From Thiohalobacter sp. (GTDB taxonomy: Bacteria; Pseudomonadota; Gammaproteobacteria; DSM-19610), in NCBI GenBank assembly GCA_026984515.1, contig JALSRZ010000105.1, forward strand, positions 1 through 34,494: a stretch of DNA of 34,494 nt, given 5' to 3'. The notes under the pieces are model-generated. The model did no database searches and was not told where the DNA came from. It saw nothing but the letters and a program-made list of their open reading frames with translations. Numbering within the stretch: the first letter of the stretch is position 1; the number at the start of each line of letters is the position of its first letter. Position numbers and translations under genes: made by a program. Below, one piece after another: positions 16,113 to 25,129 of this stretch.

Positions 16113-17927
16113 ATGACGGAAGGTTGGCGCAAAGACCGATATGGCGTGTTCGTAAAACGAATCCGCAGTCTGCCCGGCCGGCTGCTGCTTTCACTGCTGG
16201 CGATTCACCTGGTACTGGTACCGTTGCTGGTGGTCTTTGTGTTCCGGATGGCGGAACAGAACTACCAGGACCGTTTCATCGACCAGTCCCGCAGCGATGC
16301 GCAATGGGTACAGACGCGACTGGAATCAAGCTCCATCGACGCCCGGAATGTGCAGGCCCTGCTGGACGACCTGGTGCTGAACCCGTTCCGCCAGTCGGTG
16401 CAGCTGTTCGATGCCGACGGCATCCGCATTGCCGGTGCCGGCTCGCTGCTGGATGTGTCGGTGCGTGAGCTGCCCGAAGATTATGGCTTTGGACAGCACG
16501 GGGATGGGCTGTACTGGATCGTGCAACCGCTGCGTGATAACACGGATCGCTCGCTGCATACACTGCGGGTTGCCTACGATGAAGCCCCCGTTTCAAAAGA
16601 CATCAGCCGGCTGTATTCCCGCAGCATGCAGCTGGCTGCCGGTTACCTGCTGCTGGTGGTTGCCGCCGTCGCTGTCTTCGGCAACTACCTGTCACGCGCC
16701 CTGCGCCAGATAGGATCGGCAGCCCACCGCATTGCCACCGGTCACATCCACGACCGCTTCCGGCCATCCGGCAGCGCCACAGAAATCGTTGAACTGGCCG
16801 CAGACCTGGAACACATGCGCGCCGATCTGGTCAAGCGTGGCCAGCTGCTGGAAGAACAGCGCCTGTACCTGCGCATGCTGCTCGATCATATTGCCGAAGG
16901 CGTGGTGACCTTCGACTTCGACGGCCGCATCGAAACCTGCAATCCGGCCGCGCTGGACATTTTCGGCTACCGCCCGGAACAGGCCGGTGAACTGATGATC
17001 AGTGACTGGCTGCCGGGCCTGCGCATGCCACCCACGACCGATGGCGACTATCCCGCCCAGCAACACCTGGGGCAACGCCGGGACGGCAGCTTTATTACGG
17101 TTGAGCTCACCTTCAGCATGACCACGCACCAGGACAGGCAGGGCTACCTGGCCCTGATCCGGGATATCAGCGAACGCAAACGTATCGAGGATGAACACCG
17201 GAAAAACAGTGAAGAACTCGCCCACGCGCGTCGCCTCAGCAGCCTGGGTGAAATGGCGGCCAGCCTGGCACACGAAATCAATCAGCCACTGGCCGCTATC
17301 AATCTGTACATACAGGGTGGCCTGCGTCGCCTTACCGGCACCCCTGACAAGCTCAGTGACATACGGCAGGCACTGGAGAATGCCAGCCAGCAGGCGCAGC
17401 GTGCCGGCGACATTATCGAACGGATACGCGGGTACGTAAAAAAGACCCCGTTGCGGGTCGTGCCTACCGATATCAACCAGCTGATCCGCAAGGTCGCTCA
17501 CCTGGTGGAGACCGAAACCATTGGCAGCGTCACCGGCATCCAGTTCGAATTATCCGGACACCTGCCGCCGGTGGCGCTGGATCCCGTGCAAATACAACAG
17601 GTTCTGGTCAACCTGATCAGCAACGGCATCGAAGCCATGAAAACGACGCCGGCGCCCGAACGATTGCTGACCATCCGCACCGGCTGTGACGCGCAACACG
17701 TGAGTCTCGCCGTGGAGGACCGGGGACGTGGCATTAGCGCTGATATCGCCGACCGGCTTTTCGAGCCCTTTGTCAGTGGTCGCCGCGATGGTATCGGCCT
17801 GGGGCTGGCCATCAGTCGCTCGATTGCGGAAAAACACGGCGGCAGTCTTGACTTCAAAGCGCGCGCCGGCGGTGGTACTGTGTTCCTTGTCACATTACCC
17901 CTACCGGGCACACAACAGGCGCCATGA
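16113..17927 (+). CDS. Sensor histidine kinase with periplasmic FGQHGD domain, HAMP and PAS
   Basis: In order, this 604-residue kinase has a membrane span (21-45), a periplasmic domain (46-170), a second span (about 173-195), HAMP (about 196-250), PAS (about 255-360), HisKA and HATPase. The phospho-accepting histidine is H387 in LAHEINQPLAAI, the FixL/DctB-like type. The ATP site shows DRGRGIS and GIGLGLAISRS. The periplasmic domain contains FGQHGD (126-131), shared with the GGDEF-EAL protein at 22437. The start has only a distant AGGA site and could be slightly further downstream. Its stop overlaps the next kinase start (ATGA at 17924-17927), so the two kinases are coupled. The ligand is unknown. 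Confidence 0.93.
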   Translation: MTEGWRKDRYGVFVKRIRSLPGRLLLSLLAIHLVLVPLLVVFVFRMAEQNYQDRFIDQSRSDAQWVQTRLESSSIDARNVQALLDDLVLNPFRQSVQLFDADGIRIAGAGSLLDVSVRELPEDYGFGQHGDGLYWIVQPLRDNTDRSLHTLRVAYDEAPVSKDISRLYSRSMQLAAGYLLLVVAAVAVFGNYLSRALRQIGSAAHRIATGHIHDRFRPSGSATEIVELAADLEHMRADLVKRGQLLEEQRLYLRMLLDHIAEGVVTFDFDGRIETCNPAALDIFGYRPEQAGELMISDWLPGLRMPPTTDGDYPAQQHLGQRRDGSFITVELTFSMTTHQDRQGYLALIRDISERKRIEDEHRKNSEELAHARRLSSLGEMAASLAHEINQPLAAINLYIQGGLRRLTGTPDKLSDIRQALENASQQAQRAGDIIERIRGYVKKTPLRVVPTDINQLIRKVAHLVETETIGSVTGIQFELSGHLPPVALDPVQIQQVLVNLISNGIEAMKTTPAPERLLTIRTGCDAQHVSLAVEDRGRGISADIADRLFEPFVSGRRDGIGLGLAISRSIAEKHGGSLDFKARAGGGTVFLVTLPLPGTQQAP

Positions 17928-19336
17928 AAGACACCCACATCACCGCCAGCCCAGCGGCGCAAACACCCTGTCCCAGGGCCGGCAGGATTTATATAGAACC
18001 CACTATCCGCACCATTGCCGGTGGCATCATCGTCACGCTGGGCACGCTGATGTATTTTGTCGAACAGCATTCGCTCATCCTGTATTTCGTCCTGTTGTTT
18101 GTCGGCATCAACCTGTTCCAGTCCGGCCTCAGCGGTTTCTGCCTGATGGAGAAAATGCTGAAGCTCGCCGGCCTGACCAGCGAGCTGGACGAGATACGCT
18201 CCCTGAGCAACAGAATACAACTCATCTCCAACCGGCAGGCGGCCTACCTCGACACGCTCAACCTGCTCAATGAAGCGGTGATGGAACTGTCTCCCGAAGG
18301 ACGCATACTGGCTATTTCGGATGGCTGGCTGCGCCTCAGCGGGGAGACCGATCACGACCATTCCTTCAACCGGCCACTCACCGACTACCTGGCGGACAGT
18401 GACCATGAACGGCTGACCGGCCTGCTCGATACACTGAACCGGAAGAGCGGGAACACCCGGCAGGCCAAGTTCCGCCTGGTAACCCGCGACGGGGAGATCA
18501 AATGGGTAAGCGGCAACTTCATGCTCGTCAGCCAGGATGGCCAAAGTTCCATAAAAGGCGTGCTTACCGATATCAGTGAAAGCAAACGACTGGAAGAGGA
18601 ACGGCGCACCTTTCACCAGGAGCTGACCCATGCGCGTCGCCTGAGCAACCTGGGCGAAATGGCGGCCGGACTGGCGCATGAACTCAACCAGCCGCTGGCC
18701 GCTGTCAACCTGTATATACAGGGTTGCCTGCAACGCCTGGATACCCCCCCGGAGAACCCGGAACAGCTCAGGAATGCCATGCAGGCGGCCGGGCAGCAGG
18801 CCAAGCGCGCCGGCGATATCATCAAGCAGATCCGGAGTTTTGTACGCAAACGACCGTTCAGTCGCCTGGACACCGATATCAACGAGCTGATCAGGGACTC
18901 CCTGCAGCTGCTCGACAGCGAACCGGCCCGCCAGGATATCCACTTCTGCCTTGAATTCGACGACCGGATCCCGCCGATCCCGCTGGACCGCCTGCAGATC
19001 CAGCAGGTACTGATCAACCTGATCAGTAATGCAGCCGACGCCATGGAGGGTATGCAACAGGACCGGCGCATCACCCTGCGCACGCGTTCCTCCACGGGCG
19101 ACGTGCTGGTCGAAATAGAAGATCGCGGCAAGGGCATACCGGAGGAAATTACCGACCAGCTGTTCGAACCCTTTGTCACGGGCCGCAAGGACGGGCTGGG
19201 TCTGGGACTGGCCATCAGCCGGTCTATTATCGAGGAACACGGCGGCACACTGAGGTACAGCAGCTTGCCGAATGGCGGCAGTTGCTTTAGTTTCAGATTA
19301 CCCGTGGAGAACGGAGACGGCGAAAATAATGACTGA
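17924..19336 (+). CDS. DUF2892-PAS histidine kinase
   Basis: This 470-residue kinase has no periplasmic domain. Residues 20-85 form a two-span membrane hairpin of the DUF2892 type (IEPTIRTIAGG, LFQSGLSGFCLMEKM). A linker, a PAS domain (about 100-220), HisKA with H252 in LAHELNQPLAAV, and HATPase with DRGKGIPEE and GLGLGLAISRS follow. The same N-terminal 220 residues recur, clearly homologous, in the diguanylate cyclase at 26140. It is translated from an ATG overlapping the previous kinase and overlaps the response regulator start by eight bases. Both kinases probably act on that single regulator. The cytoplasmic PAS may bind a cofactor, but none can be assigned. Confidence 0.92.
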   Translation: MKDTHITASPAAQTPCPRAGRIYIEPTIRTIAGGIIVTLGTLMYFVEQHSLILYFVLLFVGINLFQSGLSGFCLMEKMLKLAGLTSELDEIRSLSNRIQLISNRQAAYLDTLNLLNEAVMELSPEGRILAISDGWLRLSGETDHDHSFNRPLTDYLADSDHERLTGLLDTLNRKSGNTRQAKFRLVTRDGEIKWVSGNFMLVSQDGQSSIKGVLTDISESKRLEEERRTFHQELTHARRLSNLGEMAAGLAHELNQPLAAVNLYIQGCLQRLDTPPENPEQLRNAMQAAGQQAKRAGDIIKQIRSFVRKRPFSRLDTDINELIRDSLQLLDSEPARQDIHFCLEFDDRIPPIPLDRLQIQQVLINLISNAADAMEGMQQDRRITLRTRSSTGDVLVEIEDRGKGIPEEITDQLFEPFVTGRKDGLGLGLAISRSIIEEHGGTLRYSSLPNGGSCFSFRLPVENGDGENND

Positions 19337-19943
19337 AGCGGCCACCGTATTCATTGTCGATGACGACCCCGCTGTTCGTGACTCCCTGCGCTGGCTGATC
19401 GAAAGCCTGCAGCACCCGGTCGAAGTATTCGAATCGGCACAGGACTTCCTCGACAGCCATACCCGCAACCAGCCGGGCTGCCTGGTGCTGGATGTCCGCC
19501 TGCCCGGCATGAGCGGTCTGCAGCTGCAGGGCAAGCTCCTGGAAGAAGGCATCGACCTGCCCATCATCATTATCACCGGTCACGGGGACATTCCCATGGC
19601 GGTACGCGCGCTGCAGGCCGGCGCCCTGCACTTCCTGGAAAAGCCGTTCCGCGACCAGGAGATCCTGGACTGTGTCCAGGAAGCCCTGGAACTCTCCAGT
19701 AACCGCTTTGCATCCCGCCTGCACAAAAAACAGATCATGAACCGCATTGAAACCCTGACGCCGCGCGAGTACCAGGTCATGAAGGATATCGTCGCCGGGC
19801 ATACCAACCGGAGCATCGGCGAAAAACACGACATCAGCACCAAGACCGTCGAGATACACCGCACCCGGGTCATGCATAAAATGGAAGCCGGCACCCTGCC
19901 CGACCTGGTGAAAATGGTGCTTGCCGTCGACCCCGAAAGCTGA
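19329..19943 (+). CDS. FixJ/NarL-type response regulator
   Basis: This 204-residue regulator has a receiver domain (about 5-120) with the acidic cluster D11-D13, phospho-acceptor D55 (LDVRLPGMSG), T83 and K105 (EKPF). A LuxR-type helix-turn-helix follows (about 140-200, LTPREYQVMKDIVAGHTNRSI). All residues needed for phosphorylation are present. The ATG at 19329 is chosen because it gives a standard receiver start and overlaps the kinase stop, and a GGAG site lies upstream. With the two preceding kinases it forms a three-gene two-component operon that ends at a strong hairpin. Its target genes may be the nearby CHRD and porin genes, but I cannot see a shared operator. Confidence 0.93.
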   Translation: MTEAATVFIVDDDPAVRDSLRWLIESLQHPVEVFESAQDFLDSHTRNQPGCLVLDVRLPGMSGLQLQGKLLEEGIDLPIIIITGHGDIPMAVRALQAGALHFLEKPFRDQEILDCVQEALELSSNRFASRLHKKQIMNRIETLTPREYQVMKDIVAGHTNRSIGEKHDISTKTVEIHRTRVMHKMEAGTLPDLVKMVLAVDPES

Positions 19944-19950
19944 ACGGCAT

Positions 19951-19982
19951 GGCAGGCCGGAACCACACGGATCCGGCCTGCC
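19951..19982. terminator. Strong hairpin between convergent regulator and CHRD genes
   Basis: GGCAGGCCGG and CCGGCCTGCC form a perfect ten-base stem around a 12-base loop, eight bases after the response regulator stop. The gene on the other side (stop at 20006) points towards it. T runs are short, so it may act in both directions with moderate efficiency. Confidence 0.65.
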
Positions 19983-20005
19983 TTCCGATCACTGACTGAA
20001 CCGTA

Positions 20006-20533
20006 TCAGTCTTCCCCTGCAGCCGGCGTTTCGATGACCTGGCCGCGAACCTCCCCGGCCGGGAAGTTAGCAGTGTGCACGTTGACATAGATCCTGTGCT
20101 GCCTGACTGCTTCAAGCAGGGATGCAATATTGTTGATCGCCATACCACAGGCCGGATTGGTCGCGTCGATCGGACGAATATCGTCGTTGCTGATCGTGAT
20201 ATTCCTGCCCACCATCACGTTGACCGCGGGCATGCCGTTGGCGCCTGACAGGGCACAATGCATATGTATGGCCGTTACATCCGCCGACAGGCCATTGACC
20301 TTCAGCGTGTAGGTCGCACTGTCCAGCGCCGCGGGAAAGTCTATGCTGAAAGTACCGGAACCATCGCTCATTACCGCCGGAACGTTCTGGGCACCACTCA
20401 GTGTGGCAGCAAATGAATAGGCCGGTGCAGGCGGTTTGCCACCACTTCCCATACCACCACGCATACCACCGGCATGTGCGGACGTAACCAAGACCAGTGC
20501 TGCAAGTGCACCGCTTACTGTCAGTATTTTCAT
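20006..20533 (-). CDS. Secreted CHRD-domain protein
   Basis: This 175-residue exported protein has a signal peptide ending near residue 21 (TSAHAGG) and a glycine/methionine-rich linker. A CHRD domain follows, with YSFAATLSGAQNVPAV, AIHMHCALSGANG and IYVNVHTANFPAGEVRGQV. CHRD domains were named after chordin; in bacteria their role is unknown. The ATG at 20533 is chosen for its AGGAGGGG site; the frame is open upstream but without signal-like sequence. Two cysteines (in HMHC and NPACG) may form a disulfide. It stands alone, convergent with the two-component operon. Confidence 0.88.
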   Translation of the reverse strand: MKILTVSGALAALVLVTSAHAGGMRGGMGSGGKPPAPAYSFAATLSGAQNVPAVMSDGSGTFSIDFPAALDSATYTLKVNGLSADVTAIHMHCALSGANGMPAVNVMVGRNITISNDDIRPIDATNPACGMAINNIASLLEAVRQHRIYVNVHTANFPAGEVRGQVIETPAAGED

Positions 20534-20935
20534 TGTACCCCTCCTTTGAGATTTATAAATGCAGCCAAAGTAACGGCTGCTCGCCCCGTGGAAACTGAAC
20601 AGGCTCAGCCACGGGGAGCGCATAGTGGAACACGCATCCACCCGGAGCGTCTGTAGCTAACGATGCAAAATGCAAACCCTGTCAGGAAGCGGGCCTACAC
20701 CGGGAAAGAACAGCAACAAGGTGCAGCCGGTCATGGATCGCGATGGGAACACACGCTGCCGGCCGTCATACCAGTGTACGGAAAGATACATACCATGCTG
20801 TCTACCTGTGATAATAATAGTGGCGGAACCAGCACTTCACTGGTTTCTTCATTGAGTTCTTCTGTTCCGTTCACGACGGCCTGACAGACGCATTCACCAG
20901 GGGATGTGCCGGATAGCTGCAACTTTAATTATTTC
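20534..20935. other. Non-coding region between the CHRD and porin genes
   Basis: About 400 bases hold divergent promoters and a stem of eight bases (CCCCGTGG at 20584 and CCACGGGG at 20609) with a 17-base loop. Short frames exist on both strands but lack ribosome binding sites. I see no repeat shared with the rest of the window. Confidence 0.4.
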
Positions 20936-22006
20936 ATGGAAAAAGCTGCGCATTTCTTCCGACGATTCCTTTATCTATCCGGCCTGTTTACAGCGCTGGC
21001 ACCGGTATTTTGTGTTGCACAATCCAGTCAACAGCTCCTTGTGCTCCCGGAACTCAGGTACCTGCGCCAGGAGCCGGACGCGAGCGGAAAAAACGACAGC
21101 GACTACCGCGCAAGCCTCGACCTGCTGTACGCGCTGGACATCGACCAGTACCGGTTTTTTGCCGAATTCATTGCCACCGACGAGAAAAGCGAGCTGGCAC
21201 GTCTTCACCTGGGCTATAAAACCCGCGCAGGCACAACCCTCTGGCTTGGCCGTTTCCAGCTGAACCAGGGATACTGGAACAAAACCTTCCACTTCCGTAA
21301 CTATATCCAGACCTCCATCCAGCCGCCCGGTATCGCCGCCTACGAGCGTGAAAACGGTGCACTGCCGGTCCACTTCTCCGGCTTCGATATCCGTCACCAG
21401 TGGGCGCTGAATCCTGACGCAACACTGCAACTGGAAGCCGGGTTCGGCGCGGGCACCCGGCTGGAAGGCAGACGACTTGACAGCTTCGACCTGCTCGACC
21501 CTGATGGTGGCCGCAAACCCTCAACCAGTGTGCGACTGAGCTACCTGCCGGAGCAGGATACCGATACCGAGTTCGGCATATTCTATGTCGATAACCGTAT
21601 GCCGATGCGTCGCCTGCAGTTTATACAAAACAAACAAAGGGTCACCGGTGGCTACGCCAATATCCGTTTCGGTGCACTGCGAAGCTACGGTGCCCTGTAC
21701 CGGGTAGATAATGAGTTAACGACTGTGAATGCTCGCCAGAGTGATCATTTCTACAGCGCCTGGCTGCAGGGCGACTACCACCTCCATGCACACTGGACCC
21801 CTTACCTGCGCATCGAACACAGCAACGGGGATGCCGATGATCCCTACGTGTCACTGTTCCCGGCATTTGTGCGCGACCGCAAGCTGGCCGGATTGCGCTG
21901 GGACCTCCTTGAAAACCAGGCCGTCAAATTCGAGTACGCCGACACTGACTTTCTGCGTGAAGATTCCAGCCAGTGGGCGCTCCAGTGGAGCATGATTTTC
22001 CCGTGA
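20936..22006 (+). CDS. Outer-membrane porin-like protein
   Basis: This 356-residue protein has a signal peptide (MEKAAHFFRRFLYLSGLFTAL, cleaved near CVAQS). Many short amphipathic strands follow, ending in LQWSMIFP, close to the usual terminal aromatic of outer-membrane barrels. LGRFQLNQGYWN and PPGIAAYERENGALP resemble equivalents in the second porin at 30320. ATG 20936 gives a proper signal peptide; an upstream in-frame GTG at 20906 is possible. Neither has a good ribosome binding site. Its stop overlaps the start of a PBP-like gene (TGATG at 22004). The solute is unknown. Confidence 0.8.
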   Translation: MEKAAHFFRRFLYLSGLFTALAPVFCVAQSSQQLLVLPELRYLRQEPDASGKNDSDYRASLDLLYALDIDQYRFFAEFIATDEKSELARLHLGYKTRAGTTLWLGRFQLNQGYWNKTFHFRNYIQTSIQPPGIAAYERENGALPVHFSGFDIRHQWALNPDATLQLEAGFGAGTRLEGRRLDSFDLLDPDGGRKPSTSVRLSYLPEQDTDTEFGIFYVDNRMPMRRLQFIQNKQRVTGGYANIRFGALRSYGALYRVDNELTTVNARQSDHFYSAWLQGDYHLHAHWTPYLRIEHSNGDADDPYVSLFPAFVRDRKLAGLRWDLLENQAVKFEYADTDFLREDSSQWALQWSMIFP

Positions 22007-22452
22007 TGCGCGCTGCCCGGTTTCTGCTTCTGCTGCTGTGCACGGCAATTTCACCGTCGGGCCATGCCATGCAATGCCCCTTGCTGGTGGTTGCCAATCG
22101 CACCGTGCCTGTCGACTCACTGTCCCGGAAAACCATCAGGCGGCTGTACCTGGGCGTACCCTACAGGACCCGGAACGGTTCCCTGCAGCCTGTCCGCAAT
22201 GCAGCGGATGCCATGCTGCAGGAGGTCTTTCTGCAAAAGATCCTGTTTATGTCGAAAAACTCCTACCGCCGTGTACTGGCCAATCGACTGGTACAACGAC
22301 GCGAGGCCGGACCGGCGGAATACCGGGATGTCAGCAAACTCATCAAAGGGCTACGCGCCAACCCCCTGATGATTTCCTACCTGTGGGCGTCAGACCTGCC
22401 ACCGGACGGCCAGCTGAAGATACTGCTGGACGTACCATGCGAGAACGACTGA
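22006..22452 (+). CDS. PBP-like (PstS-type) small periplasmic protein
   Basis: This 148-residue exported protein has a signal peptide ending near GHAMQ. The body recalls one lobe of phosphate-type periplasmic binding proteins: LLVVANRTVPVDSLSRKTI, then RRLYLGVPYRTRNG, and NPLMISYLW near the end. In the ABC-associated family this opening strand and the IYLG/FLGK segment are conserved. It is not next to ABC transporter genes. It overlaps the upstream porin and the downstream GGDEF-EAL gene, so it may bind a ligand and present it to the sensor domain. That role is inference. A homologous pair occurs at 30320-31886. Confidence 0.75.
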   Translation: MRAARFLLLLLCTAISPSGHAMQCPLLVVANRTVPVDSLSRKTIRRLYLGVPYRTRNGSLQPVRNAADAMLQEVFLQKILFMSKNSYRRVLANRLVQRREAGPAEYRDVSKLIKGLRANPLMISYLWASDLPPDGQLKILLDVPCEND

Positions 22453-24791
22453 GATACCTCACCGGGAGCCTTGCCGGCCGTTTCGTCTTTGCCGCAGTGA
22501 CGGTAAATCTGCTGCTGGTATCGCTGTTTTATATCGTTATCGTCAACGTGATGGTGGCCAATATCCAGGACGATTTCATCTCCACGGCACGGGTGAAAAG
22601 TGACCTGATCGCCCGCCTGCTGCCAAGTCACACGAACAAGGACAGCGCCCGGGCTGCGCTTGAGGATATCATGCTGGCCGGAGAGGTCGTCTATGCAGAC
22701 TACGGCCTGACCGGTCCGCTGCTGGCACCCGGCTTGTCCGACCGGGATGTGCCGGTATTCCGCGAGGATTATCGTTTTGGCCAGCACGGCGACGCGATCT
22801 ACTTTATCAGCGTCCCGTTGGGCAACCCGTCCATTGCGGACAGGTTGCGCCTTGGCTTCTCTGAACAGGGCGTCCGGCAATACATCGACCAGATCCACCG
22901 CAACGGGCTGTACCTGTCGGGACTCTACCTGCTGATGCTCATCCCCCTGTCGATACTGGCAGCGCGTTCATTGTCCCGACCCATTCAGCGGCTGCGCCAG
23001 AACGCACACGCGATTGCCGGCGGCGAGGTATCGACCCGCATTCGCCAGGACACCGGCATTGTGGAACTGCAGCGGCTGGGGGCAGACCTGGAAACCATGC
23101 GCAGCACCCTGGTTGCTCGTGAAGCGCGCTATGCGGCTGTGCTGACGAATGCCGCCGAGGGCATTCTTACCCTGGACCAGGACGGGCGCATAGAGACCAT
23201 CAACCTGTCCGCGCAACAGGTGCTCGAACTGTCTGCTGATGAGTCGCCTGGCATGTCGCTGGCCACCGCGCTGCGACTGGCCCCGGACCGGTTTACCGGC
23301 GCCGATGGAAAATTCCGGCTGGAAGGCCGGCAACTGCTCACTGTGCCGGCCGGAAAATCCGGTCGACCCACGGAGCTCAGTATCGCCGCCAGCTCGTTCC
23401 GGCAGAATGACCGGCAGGTCTATGTCCTGCTGATACAGGACATCACGCGGCACAAGGAATTGCAGGACCGCCTCCAGTTCATGGCCTACCATGATCTGTT
23501 GACCGAACTGCCCAACCGACAGCAGTTTGTCGAACGTCTGCACAACGCGATTGCCGGTGCCGCCCGCAAGCAATCCGGCCTGGCCGTCCTGTTTCTTGAC
23601 CTGGATCACTTCAAGGTCATCAATGACAGCCTGGGACATCAATACGGTGATTTGCTGCTACAGGAGGCGGGACAGCGGCTGTACGAAAGCGTGCGGGAAA
23701 CCGATGTCGTCGCTCGTATGGGCGGTGACGAATTCACTATCCTGCTGTCATCGATCGAACAGCGCAGCGACGCTGCCCGGGTAGCGGACAAAATTATCGC
23801 TGCATTTGCAAAACCTTTTGACCTGAAGCACTACGAACACTATGTTGGCGCCAGCATCGGCATCGCGATCTACCCGGAAGACAGCGAGGGCGCAGAAGAA
23901 CTGGTCAAACAGGCTGACACCGCCATGTACCAGGCCAAGTCCGCCGGGCGCAACCGCTACCACTACTACAGCAAAGAGTTGCAGCGCAGTGCCATACGCC
24001 GCCTGTCGCTGGCCAACAACCTGCGGCAGGCGCTGAAAAAACGGGAATTAGCCATCCATTACCAGCCGGTCGTGGCGGTCCGCGACAACCGCCTGGTCGG
24101 CGCCGAAGCCCTGGCACGCTGGCGTCACAGCCGGCACGGCTGGATCTCACCCGGAGAATTCATCCCGGTCGCGGAAGAGACCGGCATTATCGCCGACCTG
24201 GGTATCTGGGCACTCAAACAGGTGGTAAAGGATGCTGCCGCACTGCTGGTGGAATCCCCCCTGCTGCGGCTGAGTGTCAATATCTCGGTCCACCAGCTCT
24301 ACCACCGCGATTTTTTTCACCTGCTCGATGCGATTACAGCGGATCACCCGATGGTTACTGAACACCTGGTACTGGAGGTCACCGAAACCGCCGCCATGGT
24401 GGATATCGAAGGCGCTTCCCGCCGCCTGGCGCGCATCCGAGACATGGGTTTTCACATTGCCCTGGATGACTTCGGCACCGGCCATTCCTCGCTGTCCTAT
24501 TTGCGCCGCCTGCCGGTCGATATCCTGAAAATCGACCGTTCTTTTATCAGTGAAATGACCGGCTCTTTCCAGGGCGCCGGCATTGTCAAAAATATCCTGG
24601 CGCTGGCGGCCAACCTGCGCCTGAAGGCCATCGCGGAAGGTGTCGAACGCCCGGAGCAACTGGATATATTGAGAGACAACGGTTGCTATGCCGTGCAGGG
24701 CTTTCTGTTCAGCCCGGCCATCCCCTTTACGGATTTCCAGACCCTGGCGAGCGAGACCGTGCATGGCGTACAACCGGCAACGGCGCGCTAG
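22437..24791 (+). CDS. GGDEF-EAL cyclic-di-GMP enzyme with periplasmic FGQHGD sensor
   Basis: In order, this 784-residue protein has a span (14-38), a periplasmic domain (39-158), a second span, HAMP, PAS (about 240-345), GGDEF and EAL. The cyclase motif GGDEF is intact at 429-433, with an RETD inhibitory site five residues before it. The phosphodiesterase side keeps EAL at 557-559, NISVHQL, EVTET, DDFGTG, ILKID and AEGVE, so both activities are possible. The periplasmic FGQHGD at 114-119 matches the kinase at 16113. The ATG at 22437 overlaps the PBP-like gene by 16 bases. The stop codon TAG is part of the target site of MITE copy 2. Confidence 0.93.
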   Translation: MRERLRYLTGSLAGRFVFAAVTVNLLLVSLFYIVIVNVMVANIQDDFISTARVKSDLIARLLPSHTNKDSARAALEDIMLAGEVVYADYGLTGPLLAPGLSDRDVPVFREDYRFGQHGDAIYFISVPLGNPSIADRLRLGFSEQGVRQYIDQIHRNGLYLSGLYLLMLIPLSILAARSLSRPIQRLRQNAHAIAGGEVSTRIRQDTGIVELQRLGADLETMRSTLVAREARYAAVLTNAAEGILTLDQDGRIETINLSAQQVLELSADESPGMSLATALRLAPDRFTGADGKFRLEGRQLLTVPAGKSGRPTELSIAASSFRQNDRQVYVLLIQDITRHKELQDRLQFMAYHDLLTELPNRQQFVERLHNAIAGAARKQSGLAVLFLDLDHFKVINDSLGHQYGDLLLQEAGQRLYESVRETDVVARMGGDEFTILLSSIEQRSDAARVADKIIAAFAKPFDLKHYEHYVGASIGIAIYPEDSEGAEELVKQADTAMYQAKSAGRNRYHYYSKELQRSAIRRLSLANNLRQALKKRELAIHYQPVVAVRDNRLVGAEALARWRHSRHGWISPGEFIPVAEETGIIADLGIWALKQVVKDAAALLVESPLLRLSVNISVHQLYHRDFFHLLDAITADHPMVTEHLVLEVTETAAMVDIEGASRRLARIRDMGFHIALDDFGTGHSSLSYLRRLPVDILKIDRSFISEMTGSFQGAGIVKNILALAANLRLKAIAEGVERPEQLDILRDNGCYAVQGFLFSPAIPFTDFQTLASETVHGVQPATAR

Positions 24792-24967
24792 CCTGCATTT
24801 CTCACCGGGTTCCGTAGCGAGCTGGTGGCAGGTTGTGTGATAAGCAGCGTTCGCGACCGAGGGCCGCGCAGGCATAGTCGACACGATGTCGAGCAGCCCG
24901 ACCGAGTGAACGCCGCTTAGCGCGCAGCATGACGCCGCTGCAGCAGGAAGTCGGTAAGAAATGCGGG
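24792..24967. mobile_element. MITE-like element, copy 2 (176 bp, inverted)
   Basis: It has the same length and about 95% the same sequence, by eye, as the reverse complement of 10082-10257. Its ends are CCTGCATTTCTCACCG and CGGTAAGAAATGCGGG, each with one change from the copy 1 ends. The flanks are CTAG (24788-24791) and CCAG (24968-24971), a YTAR-like duplication with one difference. The left flank supplies the TAG stop of the GGDEF-EAL gene. It may act as a terminator for that gene, since it can fold into a long hairpin. The 162 bases after it carry the promoter region of the DUF302-like gene. Confidence 0.9.
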
Positions 24968-25129
24968 CCAGGCCGGAGACAGAAAGAGCCGGTATACGCC
25001 TCTTGTTTGTACCTTTACCCACACTCTGATGCGAATAACCGGCAAAATCCCGCCGTAATGCGCGGTCGGCATCAAGTTTCTGCGCCATATGGTCGCCATG
25101 CAGAGGCACTCACCAACCGGAGGGACCTC

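Noticed and set aside
17498-19240. A 580-codon open frame antisense to the two histidine kinase genes
   Set aside because: It lies wholly opposite two well-supported kinases, has no domain I recognise, and its repeated-looking halves merely mirror the homology of the two kinases. GC-rich third positions create such frames.
20731-20922. A 63-codon leftward frame between the CHRD and porin genes
   Set aside because: It lacks a ribosome binding site and overlaps the region where the porin promoter should lie. A 15-codon frame inside it (MKKPVKCWF) is too short to support.
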